A stretch of 64,000 nucleotides of DNA from Fulvitalea axinellae (GTDB lineage: Bacteria > Bacteroidota > Bacteroidia > Cytophagales > Cyclobacteriaceae), in the NCBI RefSeq assembly GCF_036492835.1, contig NZ_AP025314.1, forward strand, positions 1,674,001 to 1,738,000, given 5' to 3'. This document shows positions 44,190-52,463 of the stretch, one piece after another. A program made the position numbers and the translations under genes. Position 1 is the first letter of the stretch. Each line of letters starts with the position of its first letter. Under the pieces are notes generated by a model. It was not told the DNA's origin and did no database searches. It saw nothing but the letters and a program-made list of their open reading frames with translations.

Positions 44190-45155
44190 ATGGCTAAATT
44201 GGATATATCGGTTGTCGTTCCATTGTATAACGAGGAGGAATCCTTACCCGAACTCTGCGCTTGGATTGGCAGGGTGATGGACGAAAACGGATACAAATAC
44301 GAAGTGATTCTGGTGGACGACGGTAGTACGGATACGTCGTGGGATGTGGTGAAGGAGCTTTCCGAAGAGAACGAAAACGTAAAGGGCGTGAAGTTCAACC
44401 GGAATTACGGAAAATCCGCGGCGCTTCATACCGGCTTCGCCAAAGTGAAAGGCGATGTGGTGATTACGATGGACGCCGACTTGCAAGACTCTCCCGACGA
44501 AATTCCCGAGTTGTACGACATGATAATGAAGGACGGCTACGACTTGGTATCGGGGTGGAAGAAGAAACGTTACGATCCGGTATCGAAAACCATACCTTCG
44601 AAATTTTTCAATCGGGTAACCCAATACATGTCGGGTATCAAGCTCCACGACTTTAACTGTGGACTGAAAGCCTACAAAAGGATCGTCGTGAAGCATATCA
44701 GCGTACACGGCGAGATGCACCGCTATATTCCCGTGTTGGCCAAATGGCGGGGCTTCGACAAAATCACTGAAAAGGTGGTGGAGCACCGTGCCCGAAAATA
44801 CGGCGTGACCAAATTCGGTCTGGAACGCTTTATCAATGGCTTCTTGGATCTGCTGTCGCTGACTTTCGTTACCCGCTTCCGCAAAAAACCGATGCACTTT
44901 TTCGGCACTTTCGGTACGCTCAGTTTCTTTATCGGATTGCTTATTACCCTGTTCGTTATCGGGGAGAAGCTTTATAAACTGGCCTCCGGGTTACCGTTGC
45001 GTGAAATCACCGAACAGCCTTTGTTCTATATCGCGTTGGTGTTGCTGGTTATAGGCACCCAGCTTTTCCTTACAGGTTTTGTGGCCGAGATGATCTCGAT
45101 GAACAGCCACAAAAAAGACGATTATCTGGTAATAGAGACGACGGAAGAATCCTGA
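44190..45155 (+). CDS. Family 2 glycosyltransferase with membrane anchor (GtrB/DPM1-like)
   Basis: 321 residues. The GT-A domain has VVVPLYNEEESLPEL, VDDGSTD, the DxD-type MDADLQDSP and DFNCGLKAY. It is followed by two membrane helices (about 232-255 and 278-303). This matches polyprenyl-phosphate hexosyl/aminoarabinosyl transferases that load a sugar on undecaprenyl phosphate at the inner membrane. The sugar is not predictable. 44 bases separate it from the next glycosyltransferase gene, so they probably form an operon. Confidence 0.9.
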   Translation: MAKLDISVVVPLYNEEESLPELCAWIGRVMDENGYKYEVILVDDGSTDTSWDVVKELSEENENVKGVKFNRNYGKSAALHTGFAKVKGDVVITMDADLQDSPDEIPELYDMIMKDGYDLVSGWKKKRYDPVSKTIPSKFFNRVTQYMSGIKLHDFNCGLKAYKRIVVKHISVHGEMHRYIPVLAKWRGFDKITEKVVEHRARKYGVTKFGLERFINGFLDLLSLTFVTRFRKKPMHFFGTFGTLSFFIGLLITLFVIGEKLYKLASGLPLREITEQPLFYIALVLLVIGTQLFLTGFVAEMISMNSHKKDDYLVIETTEES

Positions 45156-45199
45156 TCGTACCCCGGCGGTTAGCGCTTGTTTAGATTTTATATTATTCC

Positions 45200-46171
45200 A
45201 TGAGATATTCCGTGATAGTGCCGGTATATAACAGGCCGGACGAGATAGATGAGCTCCTTGACAGCCTCACGAGACAGACGTACAAGGATTTCGAAGTGTT
45301 GGTGGTGGAAGACGGATCGGCGCCCGAAATGCGCTGTAAAGACATTGCGGAAAGCTACGCCGACCGCTTGGATCTCCGTTATTTCTTTAAGGAAAACAGC
45401 GGGCAGGGATTTTCCCGAAACTTCGGATTCGAAAGGGCCGAAGGCGATTACTTCATAGTCTTCGATTCAGATTGCCTGATTCCCGAGGATTATTTCGAAA
45501 GCGTGGAAGCCTCTTTAAACGCCAATTGGCTCGACGCCTACGGCGGACCGGATCGTGCGGCCACTACCTTTACTCCCGTACAGAAAGCGATTAGTTATTC
45601 CATGACGTCGCTTTTCACCACTGGCGGTATTCGTGGAAGCAAAAAAGCGATGGGACGTTTCCACCCAAGGAGCTTCAATATGGGAATCTCCCGAAAAGTG
45701 TGGGAAGCAACCCAAGGCTATATCATTACCCGGATGGGAGAAGATATAGAATTCAGTATCCGGATTATCGACAAAGGGTTTAAGGTGGGCTTGATCGAAA
45801 ACGCTTACGTTTACCACAAACGCAGAACGGATTTCGGACAATTCTACAAACAGCTTCATTTCTTTGGGAGAGCGAGGATCAATATCCGGCGTTTCTTTCC
45901 CCAAGAGCTCAAACTCGTCCATATGTTCCCGGCCTTTTTCCTGTTGGGGATGTTGTTTTACCTTTTGGTTTTGCCTTTCCTTAGCCTAAAGCTTTTCGGC
46001 TTGGCGTCGGTCTTCGTAGCGCTTTATTTCCTGATGATATTGATTGACGCTGCCGCAAAAAACAAAAGCTTGAAAGTGGGGGTGCTTAGCGTAATCGCTT
46101 CCGTTATTCAGCTTTCCGCTTACGGTGTCGGTTTTTTGACGGAATTAAAGACTTGGGTACTCAAAGGCTGA
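45200..46171 (+). CDS. Family 2 glycosyltransferase
   Basis: 323 residues. GT-A domain with IVPVYNRPDEIDELLDSL, VVEDGS, FDSDCLIPEDYF (DxD-like DSD), NMGISRKVW and MGEDIEFSIRI (the ED acceptor-site motif). Two to three hydrophobic C-terminal helices (about 240-315) anchor it. It is expected to extend a surface polysaccharide or glycolipid at the cytoplasmic face. Second gene of a two-gene unit ending in a strong terminator. Confidence 0.9.
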   Translation: MRYSVIVPVYNRPDEIDELLDSLTRQTYKDFEVLVVEDGSAPEMRCKDIAESYADRLDLRYFFKENSGQGFSRNFGFERAEGDYFIVFDSDCLIPEDYFESVEASLNANWLDAYGGPDRAATTFTPVQKAISYSMTSLFTTGGIRGSKKAMGRFHPRSFNMGISRKVWEATQGYIITRMGEDIEFSIRIIDKGFKVGLIENAYVYHKRRTDFGQFYKQLHFFGRARINIRRFFPQELKLVHMFPAFFLLGMLFYLLVLPFLSLKLFGLASVFVALYFLMILIDAAAKNKSLKVGVLSVIASVIQLSAYGVGFLTELKTWVLKG

Positions 46172-46210
46172 CAGCTCGGTGAGCCTTTTCGGCTCTTGAA
46201 GGGAATGTTG

Positions 46211-46250
46211 AAAAAACGCCCGCTTGTTTATGGACAGGCGGGCGTTTTTT
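46211..46250 (+). terminator. Intrinsic terminator
   Basis: A perfect 13-base stem, AAAAAACGCCCGC (46211-46223) / GCGGGCGTTTTTT (46238-46250), with a 14-base loop. Confidence 0.92.
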
Positions 46251-46381
46251 GTGTTTTTAGACAAAAAGCCTAAATCATGAATGTTACGAGTATGGAAATG
46301 AGGATAAACAAGCCTTTTTCTCCAAAAACAAAGGCATTTTGAGGTAAGAATCAAGGTAGTTGTGGATCGGTTTGCCGTCCG

Positions 46382-46535
46382 TTTGGGATGAAGGTGCCTG
46401 TATATTGGACCAAAGGTGTTAATACATTGGGCAAAAAGTGTTAACATGTTGCCTCGAATGTGTTAACACATTGGACCGAAAGTGTTAACACCTTTGGCCA
46501 AACATGTAGGCACATTGGGGTTAGTGGCCAAAAAC
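46382..46535. repeat. 22-bp-period palindromic tandem array B
   Basis: Seven adjacent 22-base units start at 46382, 46404, 46426, 46448, 46470, 46492 and 46514. The best are built as ATTGGACCRAA + AGTGTTAACAC. The palindrome GTGTTAACAC is exact at 46460-46469 and 46482-46491, with one-base variants at 46416-46425 and 46438-46447. A second symmetric element alternates with it 11 bases away: TTGG-A-CCAA at 46405-46413 and TTTGGCCAAA at 46493-46502. Outer units are degenerate. The array fills the space 5' of the orphan gene at 46771, so it is either its control region or an independent element. Confidence 0.75.
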
Positions 46536-46770
46536 CAAAAAAGCCCTCGGAAAAACTGCTCCGAAAGGCTCCTTGAGTATATAACTCCGCGTACTTAAAG
46601 ATAGCCATTCTGACTGATTGGGCAAATACCTTGTAGGGAAAGCTTTCGGTTCGGAAGCATTCGGACGTGAGAAAAAGGTGAAAATACGGGCGTTTTGCGT
46701 ATGATAGTCGATTTTCCCGAGGGAGAGGGGCGTATTAGTAAGAAGGGTAAAGAAACGGAGATCTGGCAAA
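46536..46770. other. Non-coding stretch before the orphan gene
   Basis: About 235 bases with an imperfect hairpin (AGCCCTCGG at about 46542-46550 against CCGAAAGGCT at about 46560-46570), no ORF and no consensus promoter. An AGAAACGGAG stretch (46751-46760) eleven bases before the TTG start could serve as a weak ribosome site. Confidence 0.35.
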
Positions 46771-48420
46771 TTGTTTAAGAGAAAGCGTATAAAGAGGCGT
46801 AGTTCGTCATTGAACGATTTGGACGACCGTACAAGGCTTTTGTCGTTGGATGGGGAAGATACAGCCTCGGAAGAACAGTCTTCGGTTGAATCGCCTCAGC
46901 GTTCCGTTAACCGTGAAGGTTTGGGAGGGGCAAGACGAACAAGCTCTTTAGAGCGGTTGGGTAATTTTTGGCCAAGTGGAGAAGAGGAAGTTCGTCATAA
47001 GCCATGGCGCCGAAAAGGGAGATGGGCTGTTAATCTACCTTGGGCCAAGAAGGGAGCTGATACGGAGCCGTTGACTAGCGGAGCTTCGCTAATGGGAGTG
47101 GACCGTGTAGTGAAGGAAGAGGAAAGGCGTAGGGCGTCACATTTTTTTCAGCAGGGTGGCGAGTGGAGGAGCTCCTATATGGAAGCCCCCGACTTGATGA
47201 GAGACACCGAAACTATGGCTGAGTATGAAGAGGACACTAGGCCTATAACAGATACGACGAGTTTGTTGCCTTTTGAATATCCTGAAGGTATTAAACTGGG
47301 CTCTTTGGGCTTGGACGAGTATAAAAAGGTGAGCCCGGGCGAGCTTTCCCGCAAGTTGTTTGATTTGAGTACCAGTTTGTCTCTAGGGCCGGTGGGTGCT
47401 GTGGATGAGATGTTGGAAGCGATACCTTTTGAGGATAGGAAAGTGATGGATACGGTAAAAGAAGCCGCTTCGGTATTGTTTTCAATTAAATTAAGGTCCC
47501 AGGGAATGACGGGTATGTTGTTTTCTACCATCATCAGCGATAAAGCCCGTACCGACCTGAAAGAGTTAGTGCATTGCGTTATGCTCATCAGGAAATCAAT
47601 GGACAATGGTTCCGGCCAGGTGGATGCCGAACGGTTGAGGGAATTGAACTTGAGGCTGGGGCATATGGTGGAGCAAGTGACGAAAGGCTATGAGGAAGCC
47701 GGTGGCGATCAAATAAAGGGACCCGCGGCGATTGAGTTTTTTCAGAAAGTGGCCCAATGTATAAAGAATGTGAGGCGCCTTTACCATGACGTATGCGTGT
47801 TTAATGGAGTTTCGGATTTGAAGCTTAAGCTGAAAGATACCATGGCGCAGGAGATGGATTATGAGGAGGTGTTTGACAAAGGAAAAACGGTTGAGCCTGA
47901 ACTGGAACGACTGGCTTTGGGTAGTGATTCGTTGGAAGGGAGCGTTAAGGCTAACCTCAGGGCTTATTGGCTGGTCAGGGAGTTAAAGGAGTTGAACAGA
48001 AAACGAATCCGAAGGCAGAGTACGATAATAGCGGAATTGGCTGGCGAGATTCTCGGCGAATTGCTTTCTTCGTCTTCGGATACCGGTGCTTTGATAGGAG
48101 AGGCTTTGCAAGGTTTGGTGTCGGTGGAGCAGAGGGGAAGAGTCCTATGTGGCTTGGCAAAGCAGGAATGGCGTGAGTTTGGTCGGGGTGACCAACGCAA
48201 AACCCTGAAAGAAAAACACTGCAGGAAGCTGGATGAGATCAGGGTGCTTTACGAATTGATAAAAGAGCTACAGAGTCCTTTTAATGTGGATGACGCTACT
48301 AAAGTTGGGACCTTGGTTGGAGCTACAGGAGCGCATCCAAGAGAGTTTTTGGAGTTAAACAATGATTTGGAAGCTCAATTGAAGTTCGTGTATGAGCGTT
48401 TGGGTGAGAAAGAAATTTGA
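46771..48420 (+). CDS. Orphan protein with highly basic N-terminus; function unknown, possible effector
   Basis: 549 residues from a TTG start at 46771; no in-frame ATG lies upstream before a break in coding character. The N-terminus is very basic (MFKRKRIKRRSSS), then comes a Ser/Arg/Glu-rich disordered region to about 175. A helical region of about 370 residues follows, without signal peptide, membrane helix, cysteine motif or recognisable catalytic residues. The M-aromatic-x-R-K start resembles the HopA1-like protein encoded at 10119, and both genes lie near 22-bp arrays. I suspect a cargo or effector, but this is inference. Codon use is more mixed than in the neighbouring housekeeping genes. 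Confidence 0.7.
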   Translation: MFKRKRIKRRSSSLNDLDDRTRLLSLDGEDTASEEQSSVESPQRSVNREGLGGARRTSSLERLGNFWPSGEEEVRHKPWRRKGRWAVNLPWAKKGADTEPLTSGASLMGVDRVVKEEERRRASHFFQQGGEWRSSYMEAPDLMRDTETMAEYEEDTRPITDTTSLLPFEYPEGIKLGSLGLDEYKKVSPGELSRKLFDLSTSLSLGPVGAVDEMLEAIPFEDRKVMDTVKEAASVLFSIKLRSQGMTGMLFSTIISDKARTDLKELVHCVMLIRKSMDNGSGQVDAERLRELNLRLGHMVEQVTKGYEEAGGDQIKGPAAIEFFQKVAQCIKNVRRLYHDVCVFNGVSDLKLKLKDTMAQEMDYEEVFDKGKTVEPELERLALGSDSLEGSVKANLRAYWLVRELKELNRKRIRRQSTIIAELAGEILGELLSSSSDTGALIGEALQGLVSVEQRGRVLCGLAKQEWREFGRGDQRKTLKEKHCRKLDEIRVLYELIKELQSPFNVDDATKVGTLVGATGAHPREFLELNNDLEAQLKFVYERLGEKEI

Positions 48421-48452
48421 CGTAGCAACGAACAATTTATATACACAAAAGA

Positions 48453-48485
48453 AAAGCCTATGGAGATGACTCTCATAGGCTTTAG
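48453..48485. terminator. Bidirectional terminator between the orphan gene and valS
   Basis: AAAGCCTATG (48453-48462) pairs with CATAGGCTTT (48474-48483). On the minus strand TTTTCTTTTG follows, so it also ends valS. Confidence 0.75.
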
Positions 48486-48507
48486 TGTTTCTATAAAAGG
48501 ATATTGA

Positions 48508-51126
48508 TTATCCCAAGTTAGCGAGGCTTTCTTCCAGAGCCTTGATCTTGGCTTCGGCGTCGGCTTGCTTTTTCTTTTCTCCTTCTACCACTTGCGCCGG
48601 GGCGTTGTCAACAAAGCGCTTGTTCGAAAGCTTCTTGTTAACAGAGTTGAGGAAACCGCGGGTGTATTCCAATTCCTTGGTCAATTCCTCACGCTCTTTC
48701 TCAACATCCACCTTGCCTTCCATCGGTACGAAGAACTCATCCGACTTCACAACGAAAGTCATGGCGCCGTCCACTTTCTCCTCTACGTAAGAGATTTCGC
48801 TCAAATTGGCGAGTTTGGACAGGATAGCTTCGAATGCTCTGAAACGTTCGGGACCTGACTTGATAGCCAATTTAAGGGCTTCTTTAGGCGAGATTCCTTT
48901 CGAACTTCTGATGTTACGGATTTGCGTAACGACTTCGAAAGCCGATTCGGCGACGTTAACCAAAGCTTCGTCCACTTCGCCGGTAGCCGGCCAAGACGCG
49001 ATAATTACGCAGTCGTCCTCGGAACGTTCCCTGATCTCGTGCCAGATTTCCTCTGTAAGGAAAGGCATGAACGGGTGGAGGAGCTTCATGATGTCCTCGA
49101 AGAAATGGATCGTAGCGTCGTAAGTGATCTTGTCGATCGGCTCGCCGAACGGAGGCTTGATCATTTCGAGATACCACGAGCAGAAGTCGTCCCAAACGAG
49201 TTTGTAAGTCGTCATCAGAGCGTCCGAAATACGGAACTTCGAGAAGTGATCCTCGATTTCCGCTACTGCGCTATTGAATCTCGACTTGAACCAACGGATA
49301 GCCGTGTCATTGTGCTTATGGTCGGCTTTCGGGTTCACTTCCCAGCCTTTGATCAGGCGGAAGGCGTTCCAGATCTTGTTGGCGAAGTTACGGCCTTGCT
49401 CGCAAAGCTTCTCGTCGAAGAGCAAGTCGTTTCCGGCCGCCGCGCTAAGCAAAATACCGCTTCGTACACCGTCGGCGCCAAATTGTTCGATCAGTTTCAA
49501 CGGATCCGGCGAGTTGCCCAACGATTTGGACATCTTACGGCGTTGCTTGTCGCGAACGATACCCGTGAGGTAAACGTTTTTGAACGGAACCTGACCGTCA
49601 AACTCCAACCCAGCGATAATCATACGGGCCACCCAGAAGAAAAGGATGTCTGGACCAGTCACCAAGTCATTGGTCGGGTAGTAGTATTTTACTTCCTTGT
49701 TACCGGGATTCTTAAACGCGTCGAATACTGACAAAGGCCACAACCAAGACGAGAACCAAGTGTCGAGTACGTCGTCGTCTTGCTTCAGAGTTTCCGCCGT
49801 TACGCTTGGATCGATGGCTTGGGCTTTTTCCAAAGCTTCCTCAGGTGATCCGGCTACGACGATCTCACCGTTTGGCAAGTAATACGCCGGGATGCGCTGT
49901 CCCCACCAAAGCTGACGGGAAATACACCAATCCCTTACGTTCTCCATCCAAGAGCGGTAAGTGTTCTTGAATTTCGAAGGATAAAGCTGAATGTCGTCCT
50001 CCATTACCGCTTTCAAAGCAGGTTTGGAGATATCTTCCATCTTAAGGAACCACTGAGTCGAGAGTTTAGGCTCGATTACGGCGTCGGTACGCTCAGAGAA
50101 ACCAACGTTGTTGGTGTAGTCCTCGATGAGGTCAAGCTGTCCGAGTTCCTCAATATCTTTGGCTACTTTCTTACGGGCCACAAAGCGGTCGAGGCCTTCG
50201 TAGGCGTCGCCGTGCTCGTTGATCTTTCCGTCGTCATTGATTACGTCGATTGACTCCAGTTTATGACGGATACCGATTTCGTAGTCGTTTACGTCGTGCG
50301 CAGGAGTGATCTTAAGGCAGCCCGTACCGAACTCCATGTCCACGTAATCGTCCTCCACGATAGGCACCGAACGGTTAACCAAAGGCACGATCACGCGCTT
50401 GCCCTTGAGGTGCGTAAAGCGTTCGTCGTTCGGGTTGATACAAACTGCGGTGTCACCGAGAATGGTTTCAGGGCGCGTAGTGGCTACGGTAACGAACTCT
50501 TCGGTTCCCTCTACCTGATATTTTACGTAGTAGAGCTTCGACTGAACCTGACGGTGGATTACCTCGTCGTCCGAGAGGGCTGTTTTGCCTTCCGGGTCCC
50601 AATTCACCATACGTACGCCGCGGTACACGTAGCCTTTTTCGTGAAGTTTCACGAAGACATTTGTTACGGCGTCGGAAAGGTCGGCTTCCATAGTGAAGCG
50701 CTCACGTTCCCAGTCACACGAGCAACCGAGTTTCTTGAGCTGTTCGAGGATGATTCCACCGTACTTCTCTTTCCATTCCATGGCATGCTCCAAGAATTCC
50801 TCGCGCGTGAGGTCCTCTTTGTTGATGCCTTTTTCCTTGAGCATAGCCACCACTTTGGCTTCGGTGGCGATGGAGGCGTGGTCTGTGCCGGGAACCCAGC
50901 AAGCCTCTTTGCCTTCCATTCTGGCCTTACGGATCAAGACGTCCTGGATAGTGTTGTTGAGCATGTGGCCCATATGAAGCACACCTGTGACGTTTGGTGG
51001 CGGAATGACTATGCTGTAAGCTTCCTTGTCGGGGTGGGGCTCCGAATGGAAATAGTTGCGTTCGAGCCAGTACTTGTACCACTTGTCCTCAACTTCGGAC
51101 GGATCGTATTTAGTCGATAAGGCCAT
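48508..51126 (-). CDS. valS: Valyl-tRNA synthetase
   Basis: An 872-residue class I aminoacyl-tRNA synthetase charging tRNA-Val. The ATP-binding HIGH-type motif is HMGH at 51-54 (PPPNVTGVLHMGH) and KMSKS lies at about 529-533 (RRKMSKSLGNSPDP). The editing (CP1) domain is included, and a C-terminal coiled coil runs over about 810-872, as in bacterial ValRS. The ACWVPGTDHASIATE segment distinguishes it from IleRS and LeuRS. Monocistronic, with terminators on both sides of the neighbouring genes. Confidence 0.97.
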   Translation of the reverse strand: MALSTKYDPSEVEDKWYKYWLERNYFHSEPHPDKEAYSIVIPPPNVTGVLHMGHMLNNTIQDVLIRKARMEGKEACWVPGTDHASIATEAKVVAMLKEKGINKEDLTREEFLEHAMEWKEKYGGIILEQLKKLGCSCDWERERFTMEADLSDAVTNVFVKLHEKGYVYRGVRMVNWDPEGKTALSDDEVIHRQVQSKLYYVKYQVEGTEEFVTVATTRPETILGDTAVCINPNDERFTHLKGKRVIVPLVNRSVPIVEDDYVDMEFGTGCLKITPAHDVNDYEIGIRHKLESIDVINDDGKINEHGDAYEGLDRFVARKKVAKDIEELGQLDLIEDYTNNVGFSERTDAVIEPKLSTQWFLKMEDISKPALKAVMEDDIQLYPSKFKNTYRSWMENVRDWCISRQLWWGQRIPAYYLPNGEIVVAGSPEEALEKAQAIDPSVTAETLKQDDDVLDTWFSSWLWPLSVFDAFKNPGNKEVKYYYPTNDLVTGPDILFFWVARMIIAGLEFDGQVPFKNVYLTGIVRDKQRRKMSKSLGNSPDPLKLIEQFGADGVRSGILLSAAAGNDLLFDEKLCEQGRNFANKIWNAFRLIKGWEVNPKADHKHNDTAIRWFKSRFNSAVAEIEDHFSKFRISDALMTTYKLVWDDFCSWYLEMIKPPFGEPIDKITYDATIHFFEDIMKLLHPFMPFLTEEIWHEIRERSEDDCVIIASWPATGEVDEALVNVAESAFEVVTQIRNIRSSKGISPKEALKLAIKSGPERFRAFEAILSKLANLSEISYVEEKVDGAMTFVVKSDEFFVPMEGKVDVEKEREELTKELEYTRGFLNSVNKKLSNKRFVDNAPAQVVEGEKKKQADAEAKIKALEESLANLG

Positions 51127-51196
51127 CTGCTGGTATTATATTTTAGATTAAGAAGTATTCTTTTCGCAAGGGACACCGAAATGGTGCCGTAATCGC

Positions 51197-51204
51197 CAAA
51201 ATTA
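51197..51204 (-). promoter_or_regulatory. Candidate valS -7 box
   Basis: On the minus strand it reads TAATTTTG, matching TAnnTTTG and identical to the purB candidate, about 70 bases upstream of the valS start. A TTTG lies upstream but at 26-base spacing, longer than usual. Confidence 0.4.
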
Positions 51205-51250
51205 TGGATTTTGTTTCGATTAGGAAACTACAAAGGTGGGCTTTTGAAAC

Positions 51251-51277
51251 AAAAAAGCCACACCCGGAGGGTGTGGC
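51251..51277 (-). terminator. Intrinsic terminator of the lpx operon
   Basis: GCCACACCC (51257-51265) pairs with GGGTGTGGC (51269-51277). On the minus strand the hairpin is followed by six Ts. It lies 24 bases after the lipoprotein stop. Confidence 0.9.
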
Positions 51278-51300
51278 CTTATTTGGGCGCTAAGGCCTGT

Positions 51301-51813
51301 TTATTTTTTGAGAGTTACCACGTATTTTCCGGAGATACTGGCAGTTCTAGCAGTCGATGGGCTTTCCACGATCGGAGGAAGGTTTTCGTTTGTGCCGAAC
51401 GTAAGTTTCAATCCCGCACCTTCTGAAGTTACTTCGAGAGTTACGTCGCTGTTAATGTATGTAGCACCTTTCAACGTGATTTTGTTTGCATTTGCGGGGT
51501 CAGAGCTAGAGAAAGTCCAGCCTGTCACTCCGTCGAATACTTTACGATCTTCTCCCGAAACAGCAAATGACCCAGTCTCCGTATCTTTGTTATATGCGCC
51601 AAGCGTAATAGATACGTCCGAGAAGTAAGAGGTCATATCCGTCCCTTCTACCGTTACGGAGTTTGTCTCTACAGTCGACCAAGCGGCTGCAATTTGCTTA
51701 GACATTGTTTCTTGGGCCGTAGGTCCGTCATCGCCACCACTGCTGCATGAGCTGAATGCGATTCCTACGAAGAGTGCTAAGGTTAGGGTGAAAAAGTAAT
51801 TAACTCTTTTCAT
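51301..51813 (-). CDS. Small lipoprotein of unknown function
   Basis: 170 residues. Lipoprotein signal MKRVNYFFTLTLALFVGIAFSSC (Cys about 23), then a Ser/Gly/Asp spacer (SSGGDDGP), the kind of spacer often seen on exported Bacteroidota lipoproteins. The mature part is a beta-rich domain (FSDVSITLGAYNKDTETGSFAVSG, ISGKYVVTLKK). No named family recognised. It starts 4 bases after the ABC ATPase stop, making it the last gene of the lpx operon. Confidence 0.82.
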   Translation of the reverse strand: MKRVNYFFTLTLALFVGIAFSSCSSGGDDGPTAQETMSKQIAAAWSTVETNSVTVEGTDMTSYFSDVSITLGAYNKDTETGSFAVSGEDRKVFDGVTGWTFSSSDPANANKITLKGATYINSDVTLEVTSEGAGLKLTFGTNENLPPIVESPSTARTASISGKYVVTLKK

Positions 51814-51817
51814 GGGT

Positions 51818-52453
51818 CTATTTTTTTTTAAACTGGTTAATATCGATTACTTGGTTTGAGAACCGGTATTCGTCCGACTGGTTAGAGCAAATCAATAAAA
51901 GTTTATCTTTTGAGGTGTTTTTTATTTGCTCATGGTACCAATCAATGGCTTTTTGGTCCAGATTCATAGTCGGTTCGTCAAGCAAAACAATTTCACTATT
52001 AGAATAAAAAGCTATACCAAGCTTTAGCCGTTGACGCATGCCGGAGGAAAAATCCATGATTTTTTTGTCTTTGGAGTTCCTCAGATACATTATTTCAATA
52101 AGATCGTCGATGGCAATATTATATGATATTTTTTTGAATTGAAAATGAAAGTCTAAAAATTCACGCAACGTTAACTCTTCGATTATTTCGAGGTAGGGCG
52201 TACAGGCGACGATGTGTTTGTAAATGTCGCTGGCATTGATCTTCTTCCCGTTTCCGAAATACTCGATTTCTCCTGAGGAAGGCGGTGCGATACCCGAAAT
52301 AATCTTAAGCAATGTGGACTTCCCGCTTCCGTTTGGACCGGTTACGGCGTAGGCTTGTCCTTGGTGAAGTTCGAGATTCAGGCCACGGAATATCCATTCC
52401 CTGTTGAATTTTTTGCCCAAATCCCGAATCTTGATAGAAAAATCGTTTGCCAT
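51818..52453 (-). CDS. Stand-alone ABC transporter ATPase
   Basis: 211 residues with Walker A GPNGSGKST (about 39-47), signature FSSGMRQR in place of LSGGQ, Walker B IVLLDEPTMNLD, and SNQ where the H-loop is usually TH, so the switch histidine appears replaced by Asn. No permease gene adjoins it. It lies 10 bases after lpxA, so an envelope or LPS-related role is plausible. The 3' end carries nine consecutive As before the stop, a slippage-prone tract. AT content is higher than in the lpx genes, suggesting a different origin. Confidence 0.85.
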   Translation of the reverse strand: MANDFSIKIRDLGKKFNREWIFRGLNLELHQGQAYAVTGPNGSGKSTLLKIISGIAPPSSGEIEYFGNGKKINASDIYKHIVACTPYLEIIEELTLREFLDFHFQFKKISYNIAIDDLIEIMYLRNSKDKKIMDFSSGMRQRLKLGIAFYSNSEIVLLDEPTMNLDQKAIDWYHEQIKNTSKDKLLLICSNQSDEYRFSNQVIDINQFKKK

Positions 52454-52463
52454 ACGGAGTGAC

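Noticed and set aside
50263..51120. Plus-strand ORF (285 codons) opposite valS
   Set aside because: Antisense shadow of valS; repetitive Val/His/Arg composition.
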